58,093 bases of DNA from Kaistella sp. (GCA_019459085.1 JAIBEW010000006.1:1-58093), one strand, 5' to 3'; shown: positions 43,793 through 53,653, counted from the first letter of the stretch. Numbers and translations: made by a program. Notes: generated by a model from the letters alone, not told the origin.

Positions 43793-46700
43793 TTAATGCT
43801 TGTAATTATATTTGAACTCTTTTAAAATATTACCATTTTGGTCTATAACTTTTTCCAACCTATTTGCAGAGTTGTATTTGTAGATTTCTTTTATTCCAGA
43901 TGGGGGGGTAACGCTTGTAACTCCAATTAAGGGGTCATAAGTATAAGTTGTTATCTGGAAGTTAATAAAATTAGTGTTCAATCTGAAATTGTTTAAGGCA
44001 CCAACAAGAATTTGTTCAGTAGCTGCATCTATATCTAAATTTGATTTGACAATGATATCAGATACATATGGAGAAACCTGTGCATAAGTAGCACCAATAA
44101 TTTTAGCTATGGGTAAAGAATCATTATAACCCCAAATTGTAACAATGGGAACGCTATTGCCAATACTTTCTACAATTTTTCCTTTATTGTTATAGGAGAT
44201 GATGTTAAAATTATTATCAGGCAGCCCGTTAATTGTTTCCTTATAAATTTCAGAGGGTTTCGGTACTGTATTACTTCCCACAGAGAAATTATTATATTTT
44301 ATTACTTCATTATTTAATGTTTTCCCATTTAATGTTGTTTTTTCAGATCGCACTGCATATGCATCATTATATTGAAAAATTAAATTCATTTCAGGTATGT
44401 TTAGGATTGAATAATCTTCAAATAGATATTTTTTCTCGATGGTAATTCCATCACTTTTCACGGTTTTTCCAACTCTGTCAGAATAATCACTAGTGTAAGT
44501 GTAGAGGGCTGTTTCTGATTTATTGCCGGAAGGGTAATAATCAGATCGGGTTGTACTAATTAAATCATTAAAATAAGAAAGGTATTTTAGTCTGTATGTT
44601 CCGTATGTCCACGGAATTCCATAAGAACTTGTATAGGCAACGGTAAAATATGGGTAGCCTGCGCTTAATGATAAAAAAAAGTTATTTCGATAAGTATTGG
44701 TTATTTTTTGTGTTAATATTCCAAAATTATTATAAACGTTTTTAGAAAGTAAGTTACCATTTCCATATTTATCAAAATTTTTAAATTTCATTAAAGCGGC
44801 ACTGTTACTGTTTTTAAATTGTCCATAATCAAAATCTTGTGAAGCACCAGGAAATACGGATTCGTATGAATAGTTTAATGATTGAAGCTCATAGTCATCA
44901 TTTTTGTTTTTCATTATATACTCTTCGTAAGAATTGTCATCAAATCTTTTAATAACCCGGCTATATCCCACATACGATCCATTTAATATGTCAGAATTAG
45001 AATTACTTTTATTATATAGGGAAAATGCAATGGAATAACTAGCATCCTGTTCATTCATTATCTCCGAGAAATTCAAAGGGACTGAAAAAGATTCTAAAGG
45101 ATAGCCCATAAAAGGAGGAGCTAAAAGCAAGCCCGAAGATTTATTAGTAATAGGATCCTTGTACTCATACTTAATTTTTCTTACAGGAATATTTTGTTCA
45201 CTCAAATAAGTTTCTTTTATTCTTAAACCTGCACCCTGCACCTCATAATTATCAAATAATACAAAATCATTGTGTTCATATACAAAACTCTGTTCACCCC
45301 CTGCTGGAAATTTTATTTTTTCCAAAATTCCTGCTTTTGCGTAATTGGAGTGCGGAAGAACTTTTAATTTATAATAAGAACTTTGGTCATGATTAAATAA
45401 TTTAATTTTTTGTATTTCTAAATAATTTCCTGGATCATACGGCGGAATAGGCAAGTTATATGGCAAAAGAGACCATTCTTTTTTCCCTGGGTAATAATAC
45501 AATCCTTTATCAATATCGTCAATATTGGCATCAGTATGATAGCCTAAAAAATCGAATCTTGTTGAGGTGTAGCTGTAGAGTGGCAAAATATTATAAAAAA
45601 ATTCATATTTACCTTTATTACTTTCTTCTAATGAAACTAACTTTAGTCTTTCATTGCATAAATCAATATCATTGACATTGGGGGAACAAGTAAAGTTGGA
45701 ATAATTGAATGTGTATTTTTTTATTAAATTATTTTGATTATCCAATTGCTCAATACTTTTCAAAATATATTCACTGCTGTTAGTACCATAACTAATAGTT
45801 TCTACAACAGTATCATAATTAAATTTTAATTGACCAGAGCTAAATTTTATTGCTGCAATGTATTTTTTTGAAGAAATACTCTGAAGTATATCATTAACAA
45901 AAAATTGAAATTGAGATCCTTGTTGATAAGTCGATGGGATGCCTCTTTCAAATGGGATGCTAGTCCCATTCAGATACCTGCGACTTGAGTTTTCAGAAAT
46001 GGAAGGATAAATTTTGGCATTTGGATCTACAATATATTCAAAAATCACAGAGGTGTTACTAAGCACATCTTCAATTTTGGAAACTTTCCAATCTGATACC
46101 GAAGCATGTTCACCAAATCCACTGGCAGTTTGCTGAGTGAGTTCCATTGATTCCCCTCCGACTCTTTTAACACCACCATCTATAAATGTATACTTAAGAG
46201 CATCATTATCTGTAATGATAAATTTATTAAAATCTTTAGGCTGCCGATCAGAAAAATTAGGAAATATTGAGCTATATGGTTGAATCCATAGCCCTGATTT
46301 TGTTAACTCAAGAGGAGTGTTCTCATTCGTAAGAATAAAACGTCTCATTTTCCCATTTAAACTTAAAAAATATTCGTCAGGCGTAGACTCAGCGGTATAA
46401 TATATATCACCACCATTTGATTGGGTGACAGGAAGATTTTCCCTAATTTTCCGAAAATAGCCATTAGTTTTAGGCCAAGGGTTATAATTATTAGTTTGAT
46501 GCCAATCATTTACAATGTTTATTTTCCGATTTATTTGGGGACCCGTTAATAATGACCATCCTAATCCCACTTCACTTGCTTTTTGATCAACTTTAATTCC
46601 GGAAGTATGATAAACCAATTTTACTGGTAACGATATGTTTCCTTCTTGAATTGTAAATAAAGGTATTTCAATATTTTGTGCTCCAGTATATAATTCACTA

Positions 46701-46972
46701 TTAAATTGAGATACTCTAAATATATTATTTGATTCCTGATCAGCAGATAGGTTGTTAGCTTCATCAAGTGAGTAATCATTGAAATTTTGCTGTGAACTTG
46801 TTGTAGTTTTTGATAAAAAATTAGTATTTCCTATTTTAGAATTGATGTTTTGATAATTTGCATTAATGAGCTTTTGTTTAAGATTAATTTGATTTGGAAG
46901 AGTATCCTGAGATAACTGGCTATAAGCATTTATAGCCGTAAAAATTACAAACAATAATAATATTTTTTTCAT
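43793..46972 (-). CDS. Secreted RHS/SpvB-like shell protein
   Basis: 1059 residues with a signal peptide (AINAYSQ). The N-terminal third carries the pattern ELYTGAQNIEIPLFTIQEGN, LVYHTSGIKVDQKASEVGLGW, found in SpvB/TcaC-like and RHS-associated shell proteins. The rest is beta-rich with YD-repeat traces (NSANRLEKVIDQNG) near the C-terminus and no toxin domain. It lies between the T9SS protein and the RHS toxin with gaps of 10 and 11 bases. It likely helps encapsulate or export the toxin. Overall AT-rich, like its neighbours. Confidence 0.75.
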   Translation of the reverse strand: MKKILLLFVIFTAINAYSQLSQDTLPNQINLKQKLINANYQNINSKIGNTNFLSKTTTSSQQNFNDYSLDEANNLSADQESNNIFRVSQFNSELYTGAQNIEIPLFTIQEGNISLPVKLVYHTSGIKVDQKASEVGLGWSLLTGPQINRKINIVNDWHQTNNYNPWPKTNGYFRKIRENLPVTQSNGGDIYYTAESTPDEYFLSLNGKMRRFILTNENTPLELTKSGLWIQPYSSIFPNFSDRQPKDFNKFIITDNDALKYTFIDGGVKRVGGESMELTQQTASGFGEHASVSDWKVSKIEDVLSNTSVIFEYIVDPNAKIYPSISENSSRRYLNGTSIPFERGIPSTYQQGSQFQFFVNDILQSISSKKYIAAIKFSSGQLKFNYDTVVETISYGTNSSEYILKSIEQLDNQNNLIKKYTFNYSNFTCSPNVNDIDLCNERLKLVSLEESNKGKYEFFYNILPLYSYTSTRFDFLGYHTDANIDDIDKGLYYYPGKKEWSLLPYNLPIPPYDPGNYLEIQKIKLFNHDQSSYYKLKVLPHSNYAKAGILEKIKFPAGGEQSFVYEHNDFVLFDNYEVQGAGLRIKETYLSEQNIPVRKIKYEYKDPITNKSSGLLLAPPFMGYPLESFSVPLNFSEIMNEQDASYSIAFSLYNKSNSNSDILNGSYVGYSRVIKRFDDNSYEEYIMKNKNDDYELQSLNYSYESVFPGASQDFDYGQFKNSNSAALMKFKNFDKYGNGNLLSKNVYNNFGILTQKITNTYRNNFFLSLSAGYPYFTVAYTSSYGIPWTYGTYRLKYLSYFNDLISTTRSDYYPSGNKSETALYTYTSDYSDRVGKTVKSDGITIEKKYLFEDYSILNIPEMNLIFQYNDAYAVRSEKTTLNGKTLNNEVIKYNNFSVGSNTVPKPSEIYKETINGLPDNNFNIISYNNKGKIVESIGNSVPIVTIWGYNDSLPIAKIIGATYAQVSPYVSDIIVKSNLDIDAATEQILVGALNNFRLNTNFINFQITTYTYDPLIGVTSVTPPSGIKEIYKYNSANRLEKVIDQNGNILKEFKYNYKH

Positions 46973-46982
46973 ATTTTAAATC

Positions 46983-48641
46983 TTACTTTTTAACAATTTT
47001 CGCATTAGCAGTTTTATTTTCTGTCTTCGCCACGATCAGGTAAGCTCCCTGAGGCAAGCCCTGCGTATTGATTTTCGTAATCTTGTTTTTAGTGTTTACA
47101 GTGTTCACCAATCTTCCCCCCATGTCATACAGTTCAATGGTGCCTTCCTTAAATTCAAATCCAATTTCCACATAACCGTAATCTTCCACCGGGTTCGGAT
47201 AGATTTTGATGTCCAGTTTTTCGATCACGTCATCAATCATTTTATCTCCAAGCTTCACAATCTTCCAGTTTTCTTTGCCCAGTTCCTCGGCGCTGGTTCC
47301 CGCAAGGATGATAGAACCGTCCTTATTCATCTTCAGGTCTATCAGGCGTTCCTCTTTTTTGCGGGATTCTCCCTTTATATGTTTGCGCCAGACTTCATTG
47401 CCGTCGCCGTTCAGGTAGAGCATCCAGAAGGTTTCATCATCTTTCTCCATCCTGCCTTCGGCGTGGGTATATCCGCCAAGCAGCAAACCTTTCGTTCCAT
47501 TGTCCTTCGCGCTGTTGATCACATTCAGGCTCATCATCACATCCCTGTTGCCGAAGGTGTAGGATTTCTGCCACTGCTCCTCTCCTCTTTCATTCAGGGC
47601 CACGAGCCACACATCCGTTCCTTCTTCTGCTCCTACCGATTTATTGCCGGAGCGCTCCGAGCGGCTTTCTCCGCCGACGATAAATCCAGTGCCGGTCATG
47701 TTCAAAGTCCTCAGATGGTCGTCGCCTTTTCCGCCAAAGTTCTTCTGCCAGTCGACCCTCCCGTCTTTGGATAGTTTTACTACCCAATAATCGCCCTCCC
47801 CATAATTGTCTGAGGTTTTGGCGGTATAGTGTACCGGCACGGGATTCTTTTTGTCCTCTGTATTGGTTTCGGTTTTGTTGCCAGTTGCAGCACTGCTTCT
47901 GGAATAGATTCCCAGTACAGCCCCACCATCAACTGTCGGGATCATTTTCTCGACTTCGTCCAGACCCTTGCCGCCCAAAACGCTTTCAAAAGTCTTCTTT
48001 CCTGTTCTGTCGAGTCTTACCACCCACACATCTTTCGACCCAAATCCTTTTTTCAGGTTTGTACTTGTTCCCGCTACAAAATAGCCGAGGTCCGTCGTCT
48101 GGATCACCGCTCTGGCTTCATCATTCTGAGCCGTTCCCAACGTCTGCTGCCATTCTTCATTGCCATTCTCTGCAAGTTTTAAAAGCCAGATATCAGAACC
48201 TCCCTTACCTGCATCTTTTTTATCCAATGATTTGGAAGAATTCGATGTGCCTGCAACTAAAAATCCGCCTTCCTGTGTGGCCACAGTGGCGGATAAAAAA
48301 TCATGGTTGTTTCCGGCGAAGCATTTTTCCCAAACCTGTTCTCCCTGCTGGTTCAGCTTCACGAGATGGTAGTCGTAACCGTTATTCTGCTTGGCGGCAC
48401 CGTCTGAACTTACTGAAGAGGGTTTGGCTTTTTGCATGCTGCTCCCAGAAATGAGGTACTGCCCGTCAAGGGTGATGCAGATCGGGCTTAAAAAATCCTG
48501 GGTATTGGACTTGATATCCTTTTGCCACTGGACTTCCTGCGAATGCAGAGCCAGTGCAGCACCGAACAGGAATACACTCATTGCGAGCTTTTTATTGGTT
48601 AAATATTTGCAAATCAATATTTTATAATTAGTGATTTTCAT
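46983..48641 (-). CDS. T9SS type A sorting-domain protein with beta-propeller-like repeats
   Basis: 552 residues. An N-terminal region (MSVFLFGAALALHSQ) contains the signal peptide; the real start may be a few residues later. Repeated motifs such as GGFLVAGTSNS, SDIWLLKLAENGNEEWQ, DVWVVRLDRTGKK and IVGGESRS give six or so similar units, a beta-propeller pattern. The C-terminal ~75 residues (KIYPNPVEDYGYVEIGF ... GGRLVNTV ... GAYLIVAKTE) are a T9SS sorting domain. It is the first gene of the RHS operon and should be exported and anchored by T9SS. A role as carrier or anchor for the RHS partner proteins is possible. Confidence 0.85.
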   Translation of the reverse strand: MKITNYKILICKYLTNKKLAMSVFLFGAALALHSQEVQWQKDIKSNTQDFLSPICITLDGQYLISGSSMQKAKPSSVSSDGAAKQNNGYDYHLVKLNQQGEQVWEKCFAGNNHDFLSATVATQEGGFLVAGTSNSSKSLDKKDAGKGGSDIWLLKLAENGNEEWQQTLGTAQNDEARAVIQTTDLGYFVAGTSTNLKKGFGSKDVWVVRLDRTGKKTFESVLGGKGLDEVEKMIPTVDGGAVLGIYSRSSAATGNKTETNTEDKKNPVPVHYTAKTSDNYGEGDYWVVKLSKDGRVDWQKNFGGKGDDHLRTLNMTGTGFIVGGESRSERSGNKSVGAEEGTDVWLVALNERGEEQWQKSYTFGNRDVMMSLNVINSAKDNGTKGLLLGGYTHAEGRMEKDDETFWMLYLNGDGNEVWRKHIKGESRKKEERLIDLKMNKDGSIILAGTSAEELGKENWKIVKLGDKMIDDVIEKLDIKIYPNPVEDYGYVEIGFEFKEGTIELYDMGGRLVNTVNTKNKITKINTQGLPQGAYLIVAKTENKTANAKIVKK

Positions 48642-48894
48642 GGTTTTTTAGTTAAGATTTATCATAAATATCAGTTAAATTCGAATGCTTTATTTAAAAT
48701 TGTGATTCTGGTGTGGATTGAATTCCAAATGTATTTTTTTATTTCTTAATAATTTTATGGGTTTCCGTAAAAAGTTAAAATTCCATCAGATTTATACTTT
48801 TTATAAATAAAAAATTATTACGAAATGGCGGGAAGAGCGCTACCTTAGCACTATTTTAAGGTGTATTAACTAATTGTAAATTGGTTACACAACA

Positions 48895-49400
48895 ATGAGT
48901 TTATTGGTCATTACTGATCCGATCAACCTTAACCGTTTCAGAGACCGGGACCTGTGGGACGTTACGGATAAAAGAGCAGCGGTATTTGAGTTGGGGCGCG
49001 TTATTGCTTCTTTCCGACGGTGAAGGGCACTCCGCCAGTCGAAAAATTTACTGAAGCCTTTGAAAATGGCACATTTAAAGGTAAAGGACCATCTCAGTCT
49101 CATAATCAAGAAGCGATAGTATGGATTGGCATTACAAAGCGTTCTGAAAGATGAATTTTTTAACTTAAAAATCTTACAGCAAATTCATCAGCGGTATTTC
49201 ATGCAATTTCAGCAGGAGTGCTATCACCACTTTTACAATAAGGAGCGGTATTTTAACCCTTACTTCATCTGGTGAAACAACACCGCCAGAAATTTTTCAC
49301 AAACTTCCCCTTACAAGCAGCGCTATCAGAAAACATTGTTTTATGCTGGGCTGAAAAGTTCTCCAGTGCTTAACTATTCCACAATATCAGAATCAGCCAA
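48895..49400 (+). pseudogene. Decayed gene region, identity unknown
   Basis: Several frames read like pieces of a protein broken by stops: a 42-codon plus frame from 48895 (LNRFRDRDLWDVTDKRAAVFELGR) and a second from about 49135 (EFFNLKILQQIHQRYFMQFQQECYHHFYNKERYFNPYF). Together they suggest one lost gene. No family was recognised. The gap 48642-48894 upstream shows no gene. Confidence 0.4.
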
Positions 49401-49459
49401 TGCAATTCGGATTGTTATCAATTATTTAGCGTATTCGCATATTTTAACAAGATTTATTG

Positions 49460-49467
49460 TAGATTTG
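49460..49467 (+). promoter_or_regulatory. -7 box for the second T9SS gene
   Basis: TAGATTTG matches TAnnTTTG, 22 bases before the ATG at 49490. No -33 TTG at normal spacing. Confidence 0.45.
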
Positions 49468-49489
49468 TGAGTAAATTAACCTATATATT

Positions 49490-50884
49490 ATGAAAACTAA
49501 ACTACTTTCTGCTTTTTTTATCCTTTGTATTTCTTCGCCATTATTTTCGCAATACAACTGGCAGCAGATGAATACTATTTATCCCGCCGGAATTAACAAC
49601 ATCAGCATTAACTTCAGCATTGTAAACGAGCAGGTGATCTGGGCCAATTACTGGAACGCTGGCGGTAAAGTCGCTTTTACGAAAAGTACGGATGCCGGAA
49701 ATACCTGGAATGCCATTTCGAACGTTCTTCAATACAATGATCAGGATTTTACTGTTGAGGACTTTCAGGCCGTTTCGGAAAATGCTGCATTTCTGGGAGC
49801 GAGTTATATACTCAACTCCGGAAAAGGGCGGCTTTATAAAACCCTGAACGGTGGCCTGACCTGGACCCCCATTAAAGAATTTGCCACCCGACTTACCTAT
49901 GTTCATTTTTGGGATGTGAGTACCGGAATCGTGGTCTGTTATCCGGACATGAATCCAACCGCCCCAAAAAAGATCGAGATCTTCCGAACCACCGACGGCG
50001 GGACCACCTGGGTGGCGAAAGGCGGAATATTGCTTGCTGATTCGGACCCCAGCCAAATTCCCAGATATATTCATGATGACCTGAACGATTCTTTTTGGTT
50101 CGGATCCAGTGGCGGTGAAATGATCAAGACCAAAGATAAAGGAGCAACTTGGACGGTCATCCAAACACCGTACGATTCGTCGCACTATCAATTCGGCCCC
50201 AAAAGTCTTGGCGACTTCGTTATCACCGGCAGCAATACTGCCTTTTTTACCGACTACAATACGGGTAAACTCTATAAAACAACCGATGGTTTTATCACGG
50301 AGCAATATGTGAGTGATCCGGGATTCGGGCGGCAGACCCATTTGGAAAAGATCCCGAACACCAATATTTTAATCGCGGTTTCCGGGCTTTTTGAAACCGG
50401 CAGTGTAAGAGGATCCAAGTACAGCACCGATGACGGGCTGACGTGGAATGTGATTGGTAACACCGGAATGGTTTTTGTGAAGTCGGGAGGTATCAACATG
50501 ACATTCGCCCACGGTGGGGACGGAACCGGAGGGTATGACGATTACTGGAAAATCGTAAAGCTCGTGGCAGGTACACCCCCAAACCCCAACCCGAATCCCA
50601 CACCAACCCCTGCACCGAATCCCAACACCGGCGTTGGAAATCCACCCACCACGACCGACGATTATGTTTTTGGGATTTATCCGGTTCCTACAGGCGATTA
50701 TCTGTACTTTAACTCGGAGATCGAGGATGTTGGGTACACGATCTGGGATTCTGCCGGCAGGTTAATTCTGAAAGGCAATACCGGGAGTAAACAGGTTGAT
50801 GTTTCCTATTTTGAAGAAGGGGTTTACCACATTAAGATCCTTTATATGGGGACCGAAATCATCAGGAAGTTTATTAAGAAATAA
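49490..50884 (+). CDS. T9SS type A sorting-domain protein with BNR/YCF48-like repeats
   Basis: 464 residues: a signal peptide (ISSPLFSQ), BNR-type units (FTKSTDAGNTWNA, YKTLNGGLTWTP, FRTTDGGTTWVA, IKTKDKGATWTV), a Pro/Asn-rich linker (residues about 360-390, PNPNPNPTPTPAP), and a T9SS C-terminal domain (FGIYPVPTGDYLYF ... YFEEGVYHIKILYMGT ... KFIKK). It is exported and anchored by T9SS and is probably a surface adhesin or sialidase-like propeller without an evident catalytic site. It stands alone between decayed regions. Confidence 0.85.
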   Translation: MKTKLLSAFFILCISSPLFSQYNWQQMNTIYPAGINNISINFSIVNEQVIWANYWNAGGKVAFTKSTDAGNTWNAISNVLQYNDQDFTVEDFQAVSENAAFLGASYILNSGKGRLYKTLNGGLTWTPIKEFATRLTYVHFWDVSTGIVVCYPDMNPTAPKKIEIFRTTDGGTTWVAKGGILLADSDPSQIPRYIHDDLNDSFWFGSSGGEMIKTKDKGATWTVIQTPYDSSHYQFGPKSLGDFVITGSNTAFFTDYNTGKLYKTTDGFITEQYVSDPGFGRQTHLEKIPNTNILIAVSGLFETGSVRGSKYSTDDGLTWNVIGNTGMVFVKSGGINMTFAHGGDGTGGYDDYWKIVKLVAGTPPNPNPNPTPTPAPNPNTGVGNPPTTTDDYVFGIYPVPTGDYLYFNSEIEDVGYTIWDSAGRLILKGNTGSKQVDVSYFEEGVYHIKILYMGTEIIRKFIKK

Positions 50885-50930
50885 CAGTGCGGATATTATT
50901 CTTTTCGCTCTGCAAATTGCGAGGAGAATA

Positions 50931-51006
50931 TTACTTCCCGATACAGAAAGTAGAGACTTCTGTATTAATGGAGGTTCACAAAAAGATAGTATACCAATTA
51001 GTAAAT
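50931..51006 (+). repeat. 76-bp direct repeat, copy A
   Basis: Starts TTACTTCCCGATACAGAAAG and ends ATTAGTAAAT, equal in length to copy B (56298-56373), identical in the first 33 bases and then with scattered differences. In one frame both copies read (F)PIQKVET-VLMEV, the kind of similarity expected from decayed copies of one coding region. Other gap sequence here (50885-51133) shows no gene. Confidence 0.7.
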
Positions 51007-51133
51007 TTGCTATTTGGTTATATCAATATCATTAAGATTCTTAATTTTAATAATCCTTTTAATTCATTAAATGAAATTTTCCGGATTAACGTATCCTTCC
51101 TTAAATCATGAGTAAGATTGGAGGAAAGAGAGT

Positions 51134-51523
51134 CTATCTTGCTGAAACAAATTTTAAAGCCAATTTATTTTTAGTTGTGAAGAGCTTTAATTTACTTTGC
51201 GTCAGCGGTCCTATCAAATATTTCTCAAAGGTAAATTCGTCAGTTTTAATCTTCGGGAAGATATAGTACTCAACTTCAGATGCGATGAGGTTTTTAGTAA
51301 CGATATATTGCTCAGTTTCTGCAAATTGCACAACCCCATCCGGGGTAATACCTAGATAAGAGCCGCTATCCAGCTTATATGACAAAGCACACGATTGATC
51401 GGTATCAATAGCTACGAGATAATATTTCCAATATATTTTTTTCTCGGTTCCAAACCCCGAACAATTGATCAACATCAAGAGTTGAACTAAACAAAACAAT
51501 GCTATTTTTTTATTTCTGACCAT
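51134..51523 (-). CDS. Small lipoprotein of unknown function
   Basis: 129 residues with a lipoprotein signal (MVRNKKIALFCLVQLLMLINC, lipobox Cys 21), then about 108 soluble residues with alternating strands (YLVAIDTDQSCALSYK, YIVTKNLIASEVEYYIF). In the toxin island, downstream of the lipoprotein at 51633, it may be an immunity or accessory protein. No family recognised. Confidence 0.65.
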   Translation of the reverse strand: MVRNKKIALFCLVQLLMLINCSGFGTEKKIYWKYYLVAIDTDQSCALSYKLDSGSYLGITPDGVVQFAETEQYIVTKNLIASEVEYYIFPKIKTDEFTFEKYLIGPLTQSKLKLFTTKNKLALKFVSAR

Positions 51524-51632
51524 ACATGCAATATTGCTTCAGAAATCATAAATATTTACGAAACGATGATTATAATTGAGCACTGACATAACTAAAAACA
51601 ATGTCATGTAAAAAATATTGTGAATAAGCAAT

Positions 51633-52100
51633 TTAGTTTTCATCATATATAGATGATGATTTGGGTATTGTTTTACCCTTCTGTGTGTAAATATAATTAA
51701 TAGATTCTTCAGCACCATCAACTCTCATTTCATAAGCCTTTAACATACAATAAAGCGCATACTTACTATTATAAGCTAAGGGATCATCTAACTTAAAATC
51801 CAGAGTGTTAGCAATATCCATATAAGCCATTGGGTAATTATTCTTCTCGGCCATAAGCACAGCATAAAACAGAAAATCTCTAGAATGGCCACTTGTTATA
51901 TATCTTTTATAATATTTTTTATAGGCAACAGTGTCATTTTCAACGATCATTCTGTTTAATTCTTCCACATCTGGCTCAGTGAATACATTGGTATCCGATG
52001 CCACATTAATATCTCCATTATTTTTATCTGTTTTCTGCTCGTTTTTATTACAGCTACTTACTAATAAAAATGAAGCTATAACAATTAGTAAGTTTTTCAT
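51633..52100 (-). CDS. Lipoprotein, candidate immunity protein
   Basis: 155 residues with a lipoprotein signal (FLLVSSC, Cys about 17), an acidic linker, and helical repeats (AVLMAEKNNYPMAYMDIANTLD, YALYCMLKAYEMR) with a TPR/Sel1-like feel. It starts 16 bases downstream of the zincin-type toxin fragment (52117), the normal position for its immunity gene. Periplasm-facing lipoproteins are common immunity proteins for secreted peptidase-type toxins. Confidence 0.65.
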   Translation of the reverse strand: MKNLLIVIASFLLVSSCNKNEQKTDKNNGDINVASDTNVFTEPDVEELNRMIVENDTVAYKKYYKRYITSGHSRDFLFYAVLMAEKNNYPMAYMDIANTLDFKLDDPLAYNSKYALYCMLKAYEMRVDGAEESINYIYTQKGKTIPKSSSIYDEN

Positions 52101-52116
52101 ATTGAAACTATTTTAA

Positions 52117-52566
52117 TTACGGATATTTTTTAAGAAATTGGTTATACCTATAACCAACCAAAGAGGCGACATTTTGGTAGAATACGATCTCACCTAGTCC
52201 ATCACCTTTATTTTGTCCCGCATTTACATTTTTCATTCCGTTGGCGGTAGGATCATACGTTACAAAACCATTAAAAGCAATAACAGTTAGATTAGGATGC
52301 GCCTTGGAAATCTTTTGGCCCATGGTAAGTGGTCTACTATTTCGACGGTTTGTAAATATAGTTTTTTCATTTGAAATTTGCACTTGCCAACGGAAATAAT
52401 GGTATGCATGCAAAATCTCATGGACTATCGACATATTACTGCTATTAGAATAATTTGTGAAAACATAGCTTGATCTTGCTAAAGGGCTAATGTACATTGT
52501 TGTTATTCCTTTTGCATCCGGAGTTGTAGTGACTCCTCCAACTTCTGAATTGAAATTGGTTTTTCC
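52117..52566 (-). pseudogene. Zincin-type toxin C-terminal fragment (HEILH)
   Basis: The frame is open from 52566 to 52117 but has no start codon before Met 52497, and an in-frame stop (52567-52569) closes it upstream. It carries VHEILHAYHYF, the HExxH motif of a zinc metallopeptidase. The remainder (MGQKISKAHPNLTVIAFNGFVTYDPT) is the sort of sequence at the end of polymorphic toxins. It is most likely the severed C-terminus of an RHS toxin. A 30-base segment at 52341-52370 also occurs at 16266-16295 and encodes an odd stretch (EKTIFTNRRN) in the fragment. Confidence 0.55.
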
Positions 52567-52618
52567 CTAAGGTTCCATCATATGAAGCCCTAACAAAAAA
52601 CCCCTTTCTGCTCTGAAT

Positions 52619-52856
52619 TTAATTTAATATAAGATGCATATTTCTCGCGATGACTTTGTAAATTTTACCGCTAATCCAAGAATCAATAATATCACCTGCT
52701 TCTTGCGGATCCATAACATGAACCATTTTATTTCCCAGATTAATAATATGCTTTTTCAATAATAATTCGCTTGTTTTTTTTACTGATCACATAATATAAC
52801 GAATGTCCTCCTTGCAATTTTTTATCATTGTAAATTCTGCTATGAAGAAATGTCAT
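52619..52856 (-). pseudogene. Small frameshifted gene, identity unknown
   Basis: With one base removed from the run of eight A (plus strand about 52772-52779), a clean 78-residue protein appears: MTFLHSRIYNDKKLQG ... SELLLKKHIINLGNK ... AGDIIDSWISGKIYKVIARNM. As sequenced, it stops early. It lies between the toxin fragment and the secreted paralogue family, suggesting another broken toxin or immunity piece. A sequencing error in the homopolymer is possible. Confidence 0.45.
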
Positions 52857-52900
52857 AAAAAAAAATCATATTTTTACTATTAACTCGTAGCGCTAAAGAA

Positions 52901-53653
52901 TTAGTATTGCCTAAATATAAAAGCGGAAGGTGTACTTTGAAGTTGTCCGCTAAAAAGATGATAATTTTTTAATTGGTCTTTTTGCAGACTTGTTAATACG
53001 TCGTAAATTCTAACGTTTAAACAGAAAAAGAAAGAAAGATCATACTGTTTATTTTGCTCGGGTAAAAAATTATTGAACATGGTATATCCCTCAAAAGTTT
53101 GGCTGTTAAAACTTACGGGATTAAAAGATTTTTCATATTTCACAATCTGTCCCGGTTCCAAAAAGATGAAACTACTGAACAAGTATTTGTTTTTTCTTGC
53201 ATACAGGTCATCATTAATCCTGTACTTACTTTGCCAGTTGTCTAGCAGCTTGCGTTCCGATGCCGTAACCGAATCAACTTTCTTTTTAAGATCATCATTT
53301 TCTGCTAAATTCCCAATATAGGTACTCTGCTGCCCGGCATCAAGAGTATCCAAACCTTTTTTAATGACAACAATAAATCCCAGCCCCTTTTCCTGGCCAA
53401 TATAGGTTAGACTATTACCACGTTCCTCATTATTAAAAATTTTAAAACCAGTGGTATCAATAGGAATTGCATATCGTTTTTGAGTCCTGTTTTCTATCTT
53501 AAATTCTACTGTCATCGTAGCATCGGATTTTATATCCTTTATTACGTGTTCAAAAAGAATTTGTGCATTAACTTGGATTACACTGAAAGCACACGAAAGG
53601 GCAAATATGATTCTATTTGTAATATAGGTCAGCAACTTTTTATGTGTATTCAT
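52901..53653 (-). CDS. Secreted paralogue 1 of a four-member family (putative immunity)
   Basis: The preferred start is MNTHKKLL at 53653; the longer frame (53734) adds a non-signal leader. About 250 residues: a signal peptide (VIQVNAQ), a beta-rich middle with IENRTQKRYAIPIDTTGFK, and a SSFIFLEPGQIVKYEKSF segment. The C-terminus (YDLSFFFCLNVRIYDVLTSLQKDQLKNYHLFSGQL) matches three other proteins in this window. The most divergent of the four. Likely periplasmic; function unknown, immunity is inferred from context. Confidence 0.7.
   Translation of the reverse strand: MNTHKKLLTYITNRIIFALSCAFSVIQVNAQILFEHVIKDIKSDATMTVEFKIENRTQKRYAIPIDTTGFKIFNNEERGNSLTYIGQEKGLGFIVVIKKGLDTLDAGQQSTYIGNLAENDDLKKKVDSVTASERKLLDNWQSKYRINDDLYARKNKYLFSSFIFLEPGQIVKYEKSFNPVSFNSQTFEGYTMFNNFLPEQNKQYDLSFFFCLNVRIYDVLTSLQKDQLKNYHLFSGQLQSTPSAFIFRQY

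Noticed and set aside
47885-48454. 189-codon plus frame inside the T9SS gene
   Set aside because: Antisense to a well-supported repeat protein with sorting domain.
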